Below, in pieces: positions 8,470 through 16,053 of a DNA stretch of 64,000 nt. The notes below the pieces were generated by a model, which did not search any database, was not told where the DNA came from, and saw only the letters and a list, made by a program, of their open reading frames with translations. The stretch is from an uncultured delta proteobacterium. Lineage in GTDB: Bacteria; Desulfobacterota; Desulfovibrionia; Desulfovibrionales; Desulfovibrionaceae. A program made the position numbers and the translations under genes. How positions within the stretch are numbered: position 1 is the stretch's first letter; each line of letters begins with the position of its first letter. The stretch is from NCBI GenBank assembly GCA_900079685.1, contig LT599018.1, positions 2,271,486 through 2,335,485 of the forward strand, written 5' to 3'.

Positions 8470-10071
8470 ATGAGCGCTCCCGTCCATATTCGCAACGAAA
8501 CGAACGAGTTGCGACTGCTTTTCGAAGTTTGCCAGGCCCTTGAGGCTACCGGCGACCTCGGAAGCCAGATGGAATCCATTTTGGAGTTCATGGCCAGCCA
8601 CACAGCCATGCTGTGGGGCGGCATCACCCTTTCCGCAAAAGACGGGATTGCCCAAAAGGGAGCGGCATGGCGGGACGGTTCCTGGCTCTCCAAGCTGCCG
8701 CCGGGATTCGCGGAAGAACACCCGGTTGCCGCGCACCGCGAAGCCATGGCGGGCATGATTATGGCAACGGGCCTGCCCGTTGCCGTGCAATACGAAGCCG
8801 CAAACCCCACCGCCCTGCATCGCGGCAACCTCCGCACCCTCTCAAAAGAAGACGTCGCGCTCTTTTCCGTGCCCCTGACGCACGGCGACGCCGTGCTCGG
8901 CGCCTTGTTCGCGGACAGGCTGTTCGCCGACTCCGTGGCCGCCGAGGAAGACGTACGCCTGCTCCATGTCATCGCGTCCCTGGTGTCCCAGGCGCTCGCC
9001 GTGCGGCTGGAGTTCGAGCAGCGCCACAGCGCCGTGGTGGAGGAGAACCGGCGCTTGCAGGCGCTGCTGCACGACCAGTTCCATCCCGTGGGCATGGTGG
9101 GCAATTCCGCCGCGCTCCAGGCCGTTATCCGCGAGCTGACCCAGGTGGCGGACTCCAACGCCACGGTCCTTATCCGGGGGGAATCCGGCACCGGCAAGGA
9201 GCTGGCGGCCTCCGCCATCCACGCCAACAGTTCCAGGGCGGGCAAACCCTTTGTGCGCCTCAATTGCGCGGCCTTGCCCGAAGGGCTGGTGGAAAGCGAG
9301 CTGTTCGGGCACGAGCGCGGCGCGTTCACCGGAGCCACCGGGTTGCGCAAGGGCCGGTTTGAAATGGCCCACGGCGGCACCCTGTTCCTGGACGAGGTGG
9401 GCGATCTTACCCCCCTGACCCAGGCCAAGCTCCTGCGCGTCTTGCAGGAAAAGGAATTCGAGCGCGTCGGCGGCGGGGCGGCTATCCGCGTGGACGTGCG
9501 GCTGATCGCGGCCACCAACCGCGACCTGGAACAAATGGTGGCCGAAGGCGCGTTCCGCCAGGACCTGTACTACCGTCTCAGCGTGTTCCCCATCCTTCTG
9601 CCGCCGCTGCGCAAACGGCGCGAGGACATCATGCCGCTCGCCACCCATTTCGCGGAAAAATACGGCCAGGAGAACAGCCGCGTCGTCCGCCGGATTTCCC
9701 CGGAAGCCACGGCGCTGCTCACCGCCTACCCCTGGCCCGGTAACATCCGCGAGCTGGAAAACGTCATGGAGCGGGCCGTTCTCCTGTGCGGCCCTTCGGG
9801 CGTCATTGAAGCCTCGCACCTGCCGCCCGCCCTGCAAGGCCTGGAGACCGCGCCGTCCGCGCCGTTCATGACGGGCGGGGACGAAGACCGCGCCGGTACG
9901 CTGGATGCCGCCATGGAAGCGCTGGAGTTGCGCATGATTACCGACGCGCTGGAAGACTGCAAGGGCAACATGGTGAAGGCCGCCGCCCGGCTTGGCATAA
10001 CCGAGCGCATCATGGGCCTCCGGATGAAAAAATACGGGCTCTCGTTCAAGAAGTTCCGGAACCGGGAATAA
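8470..10071 (+). CDS. NifA-like sigma-54-dependent transcriptional activator
   Basis: 533 residues. Activates sigma-54 RNA polymerase from an upstream enhancer. An N-terminal GAF-type sensor (about 10-190) is followed by an AAA+ domain with Walker A GESGTGKE (237-244), the sigma-54 contact loop GAFTGA (284-289), Walker B GGTLFLDEVGD and R-finger region RQDLYYRLSVFP. The C-terminal Fis-type helix-turn-helix (about 490-530, GNMVKAAARLGITERIMGLR) closely resembles NifA. It lacks the cysteine-rich linker of oxygen-sensitive rhizobial NifA. No nif genes are visible, so its target is unknown; glnN-gltB nearby makes nitrogen control plausible. The start has AAGG a few bases upstream; a weak TTGACC box lies at 8435. 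Confidence 0.88.
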   Translation: MSAPVHIRNETNELRLLFEVCQALEATGDLGSQMESILEFMASHTAMLWGGITLSAKDGIAQKGAAWRDGSWLSKLPPGFAEEHPVAAHREAMAGMIMATGLPVAVQYEAANPTALHRGNLRTLSKEDVALFSVPLTHGDAVLGALFADRLFADSVAAEEDVRLLHVIASLVSQALAVRLEFEQRHSAVVEENRRLQALLHDQFHPVGMVGNSAALQAVIRELTQVADSNATVLIRGESGTGKELAASAIHANSSRAGKPFVRLNCAALPEGLVESELFGHERGAFTGATGLRKGRFEMAHGGTLFLDEVGDLTPLTQAKLLRVLQEKEFERVGGGAAIRVDVRLIAATNRDLEQMVAEGAFRQDLYYRLSVFPILLPPLRKRREDIMPLATHFAEKYGQENSRVVRRISPEATALLTAYPWPGNIRELENVMERAVLLCGPSGVIEASHLPPALQGLETAPSAPFMTGGDEDRAGTLDAAMEALELRMITDALEDCKGNMVKAAARLGITERIMGLRMKKYGLSFKKFRNRE

Positions 10072-10197
10072 GCCCTTTCTACCCCCCTGGCCTTTCGCCG
10101 TGTTTCGCGGTATCGGTTTTCATGAACTGAACTTACCGCTCCCGGCGCCCGTCTCGCGGATACTGGGACAGCCGCCCCACGGGCGCAAGGGAAAACC

Positions 10198-11367
10198 ATG
10201 CGGACAGATTTCATGGCAAGCGCCAAAGCCGTTGCGGACGACGTCATCGCCTGGCGCAGGCATTTGCACGCCAACCCGGAAGTGGCCTTTCAGGAGCGGG
10301 AAACCGCGGCTTTTGTCGCGGACAAGCTCCGCGATTTCGGCTACGAGCCGGAATATGTCGGCGCAACCGGGGTCATGGCCGTGCTGGAAACCGGCCGGCC
10401 CGGCATAACCCTCGGCCTGCGGGCGGACATGGACGCCCTGCCCGGCACGGAAACCACGAACCTGCCCTTTGCCTCCCGCAAAACAGGCGTCATGCACGCC
10501 TGCGGCCACGACGCGCACACCGCCATCCTGCTCGGCGTCGCCAAGGTCATGGCCCAGCATAAAAAAAACCTTGCCGGGCGGATCAAATTTTTCTTCCAGC
10601 CCGCCGAGGAGCCCCTTGCCGGGGCGCGGACCTTTACCGCCGCCGGCAAGCTGGATGACGTGGACGGCCTCGCGGCCCTGCATGTGATGACCAACCTGGA
10701 GACCGGCAGCATCGGCACGCGCGCGGGCGTGCTCATGGCCGCCAGCGACACCTTTACCATCACCGTCAACGGCAAGGCGTCCCACGGCGCGGAGCCGCAC
10801 CACGGCATAGACGCCGTCCTGATCGCCTCGCATATCGTGACGGCCTTGCAAAGTTTTGTTTCCCGCAACGTCGGCCCGCTGGATTCCGCCGTCATCACCA
10901 TCGGCAAAATCACCGGCGGGGTGGCGTTCAACGTCATCGCGGAGCAGGTGGTGCTGGAAGGAACCCTGCGCACCCTCAAGGTGGAGACCCGCGAAAAAGC
11001 CTTTGCCCGCATCCGCGCCATCATCGACCACACCACAGCCATGTTCGGCGGCGAAGCGACCCTGACCCTGTTCGAAGGGTCCCCGCCGCTTTCCTGCGAT
11101 CCCGCCTGGGTTGCAAAACTCAGGAAAGCCGCCTTGCGCCATATCCCGGAATCGCACCTGCGCACCATAGCCGAGCCCTCCATGGGCGGCGAGGATTTCG
11201 CCATCATGCTGGAAAAGGCCCCCGGCGTGTTCTGGAACCTGGGGGCGCGCGCCCCCGGCGCCCCGCAGACCTATCTCCATTCCGGCGCCTTCATGCTCGA
11301 CGAAGCCGCCCTCCCCCTCGGCGTCGCCATCACCTGCGAACTGGCGGCCGAATCCCTGGGGGAATGA
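10198..11367 (+). CDS. M20-family amidohydrolase (hippurate/N-acyl-amino-acid hydrolase type)
   Basis: 389 residues. A cytoplasmic metal-dependent hydrolase that removes an acyl group from an N-acyl amino acid. Motifs of the M20D subfamily are present: WRRHLHANPEVAFQE, GLRADMDALP, the metal site HACGHDAHTA (H104, D105, H107), FFFQPAEEPLAGA and the C-terminal MGGEDFA. A lid/dimerisation domain lies at about 180-300. Shine-Dalgarno AAGGGA is just upstream. Substrate cannot be read from sequence; N-acetyl-diaminopimelate, hippurate and other N-acyl amino acids are all possible. It follows the activator by 126 bases and ends in a strong palindromic terminator. Confidence 0.85.
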   Translation: MRTDFMASAKAVADDVIAWRRHLHANPEVAFQERETAAFVADKLRDFGYEPEYVGATGVMAVLETGRPGITLGLRADMDALPGTETTNLPFASRKTGVMHACGHDAHTAILLGVAKVMAQHKKNLAGRIKFFFQPAEEPLAGARTFTAAGKLDDVDGLAALHVMTNLETGSIGTRAGVLMAASDTFTITVNGKASHGAEPHHGIDAVLIASHIVTALQSFVSRNVGPLDSAVITIGKITGGVAFNVIAEQVVLEGTLRTLKVETREKAFARIRAIIDHTTAMFGGEATLTLFEGSPPLSCDPAWVAKLRKAALRHIPESHLRTIAEPSMGGEDFAIMLEKAPGVFWNLGARAPGAPQTYLHSGAFMLDEAALPLGVAITCELAAESLGE

Positions 11368-11368
11368 G

Positions 11369-11421
11369 CTGGGGGAGGGGAACCAACAGGGCTTGAAGCC
11401 CTGATGGTTCCCCTCCCCCAG
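11369..11421. terminator. Long bidirectional hairpin after the amidohydrolase
   Basis: Arms of 26 bases with a single A-A mismatch (11369-11394 pairing with 11396-11421), containing GGGGAACCA...TGGTTCCCC and CAGGGCTT...AAGCCCTG. It starts two bases after the stop codon. It belongs to the same GGGAACC/GGTTCCC family as 6900-6966 and 18012-18045. Confidence 0.75.
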
Positions 11422-11461
11422 ACCCCCTCCCTTCCTTTACCCGCGATAGGGTAGATAAAAA

Positions 11462-11510
11462 CGCAAAACGCCTGCCGATGTACAGCAGGCGCTTTGCGTT
11501 TGATTTTTTT
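11462..11510 (+). terminator. Rho-independent terminator
   Basis: A hairpin with CGCAAA and CGCCTGC pairing to GCAGGCG and TTTGCG around a nine-base loop, followed by a T-rich tract (11503-11510). It lies between convergent genes. Confidence 0.7.
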
Positions 11511-11544
11511 GTCTTTTCTTTTTCGAGTCAGCGGCGGGTAATTT

Positions 11545-11676
11545 CCGGCCGGGAAGGGTTTTGGGCGCTTTTCCCGGAGATTTTTCCGTCGGCGGCCCTG
11601 TAGGGGCAGGCGTGTTGTCCGTGGTCCGCCGACATAAAAATCGGAGGGGGAAGCGCCCAAAACCCTTCCCGGCCGG
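11545..11676. repeat. 132-bp palindrome with 26-bp perfect arms
   Basis: The outer arms 11545-11570 and 11651-11676 are perfect complements over 26 bases. The inner parts (11571-11595, 11626-11650) also pair imperfectly and carry GGAGATTTTTC on the left and AAAAATCGGAGG on the right. The same core is found in the palindrome at 36394-36492. The rest of the 348-base gap 11368-11715 consists of the two terminators listed before this entry. Confidence 0.8.
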
Positions 11677-11715
11677 GGTACAACCTTCGCGTTCCCGCCC
11701 GCCGCCCTCAGTATC

Positions 11716-12531
11716 TTACATCCCGTCGGGATTCAGCCCCACGATGGCGATACCCGCCGCGTCCGCCACCCGCACGGCCTCTTCAATATCGAAAAACAAC
11801 GCGTCTTTCGCCTGATACGCCAAGCAACCGTACCCCAGCTTCGCCATAACGCGCACCGTCTGCGGCCCCATGGCGGGCTGATCCATGCGGTCGTCCTGGC
11901 CGGGCTTGAAAATCTTGAGCGCGACGCACCCCTTGCCGCCGAGCGCGCCGCCGCGTTCCAACGTCGCGTCCGTGCCTTCAATGGCTTCCACTGCCGTGAC
12001 AATGCCGCTTTTCACCACGACGCACTGGCCGATATCCATCGTGCCCATGGTCCGGGCAATGGGCCAGGCGAAGCGGATGTCCTCCCATTCTTCGGGAGTC
12101 GGCGCGCGCTTTGTCTGCACGCCTTCCGGCGCGCGCAAGGCAGGCGCGAAGGCCACGGGGCTGATGACGGTGAGGTTTTCCTTGGCCAGCTCGTCGGCGA
12201 CGGCCCTGAGCAGGGCGTCATCTCCTTTGCCGCGCAAGGAAAAAAGAATCTTCACGGCCCGGAAGTCGGGCCGCACGTCCAACGCTTTGGGTTTGCTGAT
12301 GGCCCCGGCGAAGCACATCTCCTTCACGCCGTTTGTGTGCATGAACTCGATGACTTTGTTCACCTGGCCGAGATGCAGCATGGTAAAGGCGTCGGCCTCG
12401 CCCGCGATGGCCGGGTCCGTGTGCCCGGAAAAGCCGACCATGGCGACGGAGCGGCCGGCGGCCTTGGCGCCGCGCGCCACCAGCACGGGGAACTGCCCCT
12501 TCCCGGCCACGATGCCAAGAGCGTCCGCCAT
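11716..12531 (-). CDS. lpxI: UDP-2,3-diacylglucosamine pyrophosphatase
   Basis: 271 residues. Hydrolyses UDP-2,3-diacylglucosamine to lipid X and UMP in lipid A synthesis, replacing LpxH. The N-terminal MADALGIVAGKGQFPVLVAR and the C-terminal KPGQDDRMDQPAMGPQTV are characteristic of the DUF1009/LpxI family. The start lies four bases after the lpxA stop; a longer frame upstream is only read-through of lpxA in another frame. It is the last gene of skp-lpxD-fabZ-lpxA-lpxI, so transcription should end at the hairpins around 11.4-11.7 kb. LpxB, which usually follows, is not in the window. Confidence 0.95.
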   Translation of the reverse strand: MADALGIVAGKGQFPVLVARGAKAAGRSVAMVGFSGHTDPAIAGEADAFTMLHLGQVNKVIEFMHTNGVKEMCFAGAISKPKALDVRPDFRAVKILFSLRGKGDDALLRAVADELAKENLTVISPVAFAPALRAPEGVQTKRAPTPEEWEDIRFAWPIARTMGTMDIGQCVVVKSGIVTAVEAIEGTDATLERGGALGGKGCVALKIFKPGQDDRMDQPAMGPQTVRVMAKLGYGCLAYQAKDALFFDIEEAVRVADAAGIAIVGLNPDGM

Positions 12532-12535
12532 GGAG

Positions 12536-13342
12536 TTACTCCGCGTTGCCTTCTTTGGAACTCGCCGCCAGCACGCCGCGCTCGGACGCGCGGATAAAGG
12601 CGACGATACGCAGCACTTCCGGAACCGAGGCATGGTCCTTTTCAACCTGCTCAAGGGCTTCCTGGCGCGGAATGCCCGAAAGCCAGATCGTGCGGTAGGC
12701 CGAACGCACGGCGGCCAGGGTCTCGCGGGAGACCTGCATACGACGCAAGCCCACAAGGTTGGGACCGTGCAGTTCCCCCCGGTGGCCGGACGCGAGCATA
12801 TAGGGCGGCGTATCCATGCCCACCCCCGTCATACCGCCCACAAAGGCGTGCGTGCCGATGCGGCAGAACTGGTGCACCGCGCACAGCCCGCCGAGGATGG
12901 CGCCGTCTTCCACGATAACGTGGCCCGCGAGCGTGGCCGCGTTGGACATGATGATCCGGTCGCCCAGCTGGCAGTCGTGCGCGATATGGATATAGGCCAT
13001 GAACAGGTTGTTGCTGCCTATTCTGGTCACGCCGCCGCCGCCCTCGGTTCCGCGGTGCAGGGTCGCGAACTCGCGCACATGGTTGTTATCCCCCATCTCC
13101 AGCCAGGATTCCTCCCCGTGGAACTTCAAATCCTGGGGGATGCCGCCGACCATGGCGTAGGAATGGATGGTGTTGTTCCTGCCCATGCGGGTATAGGCCT
13201 TTACCGAAGCAAAGGGCTCCACGCTGGAATGATCGCCGATGACGACGTTGGCTTCCACCACGGCGCAATGGCCGATGCTGACGTTCTCGCCGAGTTCGGC
13301 CTTGGGGGAAACCAGCGCCGTGGGATGAATATTCGTTGCCAC
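12536..13342 (-). CDS. lpxA: UDP-N-acetylglucosamine O-acyltransferase
   Basis: 268 residues. Transfers a 3-hydroxyacyl chain from ACP to the 3-OH of UDP-GlcNAc, the first step of lipid A synthesis. The hexapeptide-repeat left-handed beta-helix fills residues 1-190, with IHPTALVSPKAELGENVSIG at the start and the catalytic His region IHSYAMVGGIPQDLKF; the C-terminal helical domain follows. The start is GTG and overlaps the fabZ stop by one base (TAGTG), indicating coupling. Confidence 0.96.
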   Translation of the reverse strand: MATNIHPTALVSPKAELGENVSIGHCAVVEANVVIGDHSSVEPFASVKAYTRMGRNNTIHSYAMVGGIPQDLKFHGEESWLEMGDNNHVREFATLHRGTEGGGGVTRIGSNNLFMAYIHIAHDCQLGDRIIMSNAATLAGHVIVEDGAILGGLCAVHQFCRIGTHAFVGGMTGVGMDTPPYMLASGHRGELHGPNLVGLRRMQVSRETLAAVRSAYRTIWLSGIPRQEALEQVEKDHASVPEVLRIVAFIRASERGVLAASSKEGNAE

Positions 13343-13824
13343 TACATATCCCCTCTGCGCATCACGGCGGCCGTCAGTTCGCCCTGGGCGGCGATTTTAC
13401 CGTCCACAAGGGCCTTGCCCGACATTTTCCACAACTGGAGCTTCTGGCGCGTCAGGACGCATTCAAGATCAAGCCTGTCGCCGGGCACGACCGGCTGGCG
13501 GAACTTCACGTTCTCCATGCCGGAAAAAAGGAAGACGCTGTCCGCGATCTCCTCTTTGGGCCAGTCCGCGAGAACCAGAAGCGCCCCGGCCTGGGCCAGC
13601 GCTTCCATGATGAGCACGCCGGGCATGACCGGGAGGCCCGGGAAGTGTCCCTGGAAAAACGGCTCGTTCATGCTGACGTTCTTGTACGCGTGGATGCGTT
13701 CCCGCAGGACGCAGGAAACGACCCTGTCGACCAGCAAAAAGGGGTACCTGTGCGGCAGGCAACTCAGTATCTCTTTGATGTTCATGGTCAAAGCATTTTC
13801 GCTGACCACGGCTTCGGTACTCAT
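13342..13824 (-). CDS. fabZ: 3-hydroxyacyl-ACP dehydratase
   Basis: 160 residues. Dehydrates 3-hydroxyacyl-ACP in fatty acid synthesis and so competes with LpxA/LpxD for the same acyl-ACP. Catalytic His25 ([12 protein letters not shown]) and Glu74 ([12 protein letters not shown]) are present, as is [11 protein letters not shown]. The N-terminus may begin at Met14 (MNIKEIL), which would fit the usual length of about 145-150. The listed start overlaps the lpxD stop by four bases. Confidence 0.95.
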   Translation of the reverse strand: MSTEAVVSENALTMNIKEILSCLPHRYPFLLVDRVVSCVLRERIHAYKNVSMNEPFFQGHFPGLPVMPGVLIMEALAQAGALLVLADWPKEEIADSVFLFSGMENVKFRQPVVPGDRLDLECVLTRQKLQLWKMSGKALVDGKIAAQGELTAAVMRRGDM

Positions 13825-14861
13825 GATGTCTCCTTGCCCAGAAGAGTTTTCAGCTCCTTGACCTCGTCCGCCAACTGGTTCAGGCGCTTGTACATATCCG
13901 GGAGCTTAGGCATGACCGTGAGGGTGCGCAAAAAGGTTTTGCCGTCAACGCAGGGCGAGCCGCCGCAGGTGACGTTGTCCGCAATATCCTTGGCAACGCC
14001 GGACTGGGGGCCAATGGTCACGTTGTCGCCTATGGTCAGGTGTCCGGCAACGCCCACCTGCCCGGCCAGGGTGGATTTGTTCCCGATTTTGGTGCTGCCG
14101 GATATGCCGACCTGGGACACGATAAAGCATTCCTTGCCCACAGCCACGTTATGGCCGAGCTGCACAAGGTTGTCGATTTTAGTGCTGTCGCCCACGCTCG
14201 TCACGCCGAGAACCGCCCGGTCTATGGTCGTGTTCGCGCCGATCTCAACATCGTCGCCCACGCCCACCGTGCCGATTTGCGGAATTTTCTGGATGCCGAA
14301 CGGCGTGCGCACAAAGCCGAACCCGTCCGCGCCGAGCACGGCCCCGGCATGGACGATGCAGCCCTTGCCCAGAACGGTGCCCGCGTGCAGCACGGCGTTG
14401 GGGTACAGAACCGTGCCGTCCCCGATAACGCAGTCCTCCCCGACGTAGCAGCCGGGGAACAGTTGGCAGTTCGCGCCTATGCTGGCCCTGGGACCGATAT
14501 AGACAAAGGGATATACCGTGACGTTTTCACCGAGGCGCGCGTCCTTGTCGATAAACGCCATCTCGCTGACCCCGGAAAAAGACCCCTGGGGTTTGGCGAA
14601 AAACCCGACGGCCCGGGCGAAATCAAAGTAGGGATTGGCGCTGACAAGAGCGGTCGCCACCTTGTCCGCGTATTCTTCCGAAACGATCACAGCTCCTGCC
14701 CGCGTGGCGGACAGGAACTGCGCGTATTTGGGGTTCGCCAGGAAGGAGACGTCTCCCGGTCCCGCGTTTTCCAAAGTATTGATGCCGGTAATCTCGCGGT
14801 CTTCGCCTTTGAGAGTGAGCCCGAGCTTTTCCGCGATAAACGATGCTCTGAATGCCATCAT
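13821..14861 (-). CDS. lpxD: UDP-3-O-(3-hydroxyacyl)glucosamine N-acyltransferase
   Basis: 346 residues. Adds the second hydroxyacyl chain, at the amino group, in lipid A synthesis. An N-terminal uridine-binding domain (about 1-100, with [15 protein letters not shown]) is followed by hexapeptide repeats (about 105-310, including the catalytic region [14 protein letters not shown]) and a C-terminal helix. It lies two bases after skp and overlaps fabZ. Confidence 0.96.
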   Translation of the reverse strand: MMAFRASFIAEKLGLTLKGEDREITGINTLENAGPGDVSFLANPKYAQFLSATRAGAVIVSEEYADKVATALVSANPYFDFARAVGFFAKPQGSFSGVSEMAFIDKDARLGENVTVYPFVYIGPRASIGANCQLFPGCYVGEDCVIGDGTVLYPNAVLHAGTVLGKGCIVHAGAVLGADGFGFVRTPFGIQKIPQIGTVGVGDDVEIGANTTIDRAVLGVTSVGDSTKIDNLVQLGHNVAVGKECFIVSQVGISGSTKIGNKSTLAGQVGVAGHLTIGDNVTIGPQSGVAKDIADNVTCGGSPCVDGKTFLRTLTVMPKLPDMYKRLNQLADEVKELKTLLGKETS

Positions 14862-14863
14862 CG

Positions 14864-15415
14864 TTATTTCGGCTGCTGCTGACCGGGGATGGGCTTGCCT
14901 TCGCGGTACACGCGGGCGACTTCCTTTATCAGTTCGTCGGTCACGTCAACGGACTTGTCGTTATAGATGATCCCGCCGGCAGCCGTATCGATGAGCACGG
15001 ACAGGCCCGCACGCATACCGTAGTCCTGGGCGGCCTGGAACATGCGCGCGCCGAATTCCTGGTCGATGCGGATAAGGGCGGCTTCAACCTTGCGGCTGTA
15101 TGCCTGGGTAGCGTCTTCAAAGTTGCGTTTGGCGCGCATGAAGGCATCGCTTTTCTCGGTCAGGGCTTCCCGGGACAGGGCGGAGCGCTGCTTTTGCAGA
15201 TCGTCGGCCTGTTTCTGCAGCCCCTGGGCCTGGGCGTCCAGTTTCTTCTTTTCGGGCATGTACTGGTTTTCTATTTTCTTGCGGGCCGCGGTAAACGGTT
15301 CGCTGTTGGCAGCCACCGCGCGGGAGTTGAATATGCCGATCTTTATTTCCGCGGCCTGGGCGGAAATAACTGTCACAAGACTGATAACGACCGCGAGGAA
15401 AAGTGCTTTACGCAT
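14864..15415 (-). CDS. skp: Skp/OmpH-type periplasmic chaperone
   Basis: 183 residues. A periplasmic chaperone holding unfolded outer-membrane proteins for BamA. A signal peptide is clear ([21 protein letters not shown]), and the body is a long charged coiled coil (about 45-125) of the OmpH family. The start follows AAGGAG (15422-15427); a frame opening 23 codons earlier lacks these signals. The order skp-lpxD-fabZ-lpxA is the classical envelope operon, here separated from bamA by an amidase and a small gene. Confidence 0.92.
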   Translation of the reverse strand: MRKALFLAVVISLVTVISAQAAEIKIGIFNSRAVAANSEPFTAARKKIENQYMPEKKKLDAQAQGLQKQADDLQKQRSALSREALTEKSDAFMRAKRNFEDATQAYSRKVEAALIRIDQEFGARMFQAAQDYGMRAGLSVLIDTAAGGIIYNDKSVDVTDELIKEVARVYREGKPIPGQQQPK

Positions 15416-15498
15416 TCTATGCTCCTTAACCGGAAAAATCCGTTTTTTTGCTGTTTTGTTCCACGGCAACGCCGCACCCGCCACACCGGGAATTTCGT

Positions 15499-15527
15499 AA
15501 AATACGCGGATGGCTCGGCCCAGTCAA
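15499..15527 (-). promoter_or_regulatory. Sigma-70-type promoter for skp-lpxD-fabZ-lpxA-lpxI
   Basis: On the minus strand a TTGACT -35 box (15527-15522) is followed by a 17-base spacer and TATTTT (15504-15499). It lies about 85 bases before the skp start codon. This is a consensus-based call. Confidence 0.6.
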
Positions 15528-15540
15528 GTTTCTAGACTCG

Positions 15541-15669
15541 GGTCGCGGCTCAGGCTGGCCGTGATGCTGCGTCAGCGCACCAATTTCGTTCCGGTCACGG
15601 ACGAAAGAGCCCGCTCCCTGCACGAAATTGGCACGCTTCCTTGCCCGACGGCCAGCCTGAGCCGCGACC
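15541..15669. repeat. 129-bp palindrome with 22-bp perfect arms
   Basis: The arms 15541-15562 and 15648-15669 are perfect inverted repeats (GGTCGCGGCTCAGGCTGG... and its complement). A second inner pair, 15580-15589 (CCAATTTCGT) with 15622-15631, is also perfect. It lies in the 407-base gap between skp and the small membrane-protein gene, which are divergent, just upstream of the proposed skp promoter. No other gene is seen in this gap. Confidence 0.8.
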
Positions 15670-15822
15670 GGGTTGGTGTCTGTGGGGATAGGACCAGACC
15701 CGCCGCTCCACGTTTAGAGTCTTCTTAGTTTTGCCCCGCCTGATAATAAATGTGATACGCAACGCCCTTTGCTACGGTACACTCGACAAAGGTATCCCCA
15801 AATTTTTCCGGGAGGTGTCCGT

Positions 15823-16017
15823 ATGGCGTATCTGTTACTTTTCGGCGTTTTGGCCGGCATAATAGCGTTGTATGTGGACCGCGTGAGACGCGCGAGCGAA
15901 AGGAACATCAAGAATCTGATGCGCCATGTGCAGGAATCGCAGCAGCGGGAAACGCAGAGGCTTTCCGAGAGGACCGTCCGGCCCTACTACCGTGAACAGT
16001 CCGGCGGCGGCACCTGA
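15823..16017 (+). CDS. Small single-pass membrane protein
   Basis: 64 residues, unrecognised. An N-terminal hydrophobic helix (about 2-18, AYLLLFGVLAGIIALYVD) is followed by a highly charged cytoplasmic tail rich in Arg, Glu and Gln. A perfect GGAGGT Shine-Dalgarno at 15811-15816 sets the start and supports real translation. It lies alone on the plus strand inside the minus-strand envelope block. A possible weak promoter (TTGCCC, 17 bases, GATACG) precedes it. Function unknown. Confidence 0.65.
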   Translation: MAYLLLFGVLAGIIALYVDRVRRASERNIKNLMRHVQESQQRETQRLSERTVRPYYREQSGGGT

Positions 16018-16053
16018 GAGAGCGGCGTATGCGTAAAACGGTAACGGCCGGAT

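Noticed and set aside
8470-10071. Naming the activator nifA
   Set aside because: The HTH is NifA-like but no nif genes are present, so a symbol would overstate the evidence.
11545-11676. Possible CRISPR repeat or ncRNA
   Set aside because: There is a single palindrome, no regularly spaced direct repeats and no cas genes anywhere in the window.
11885-13861. 658-codon plus-strand frame across lpxI, lpxA and fabZ
   Set aside because: It crosses three identified minus-strand genes and their junctions, so it is a shadow frame.
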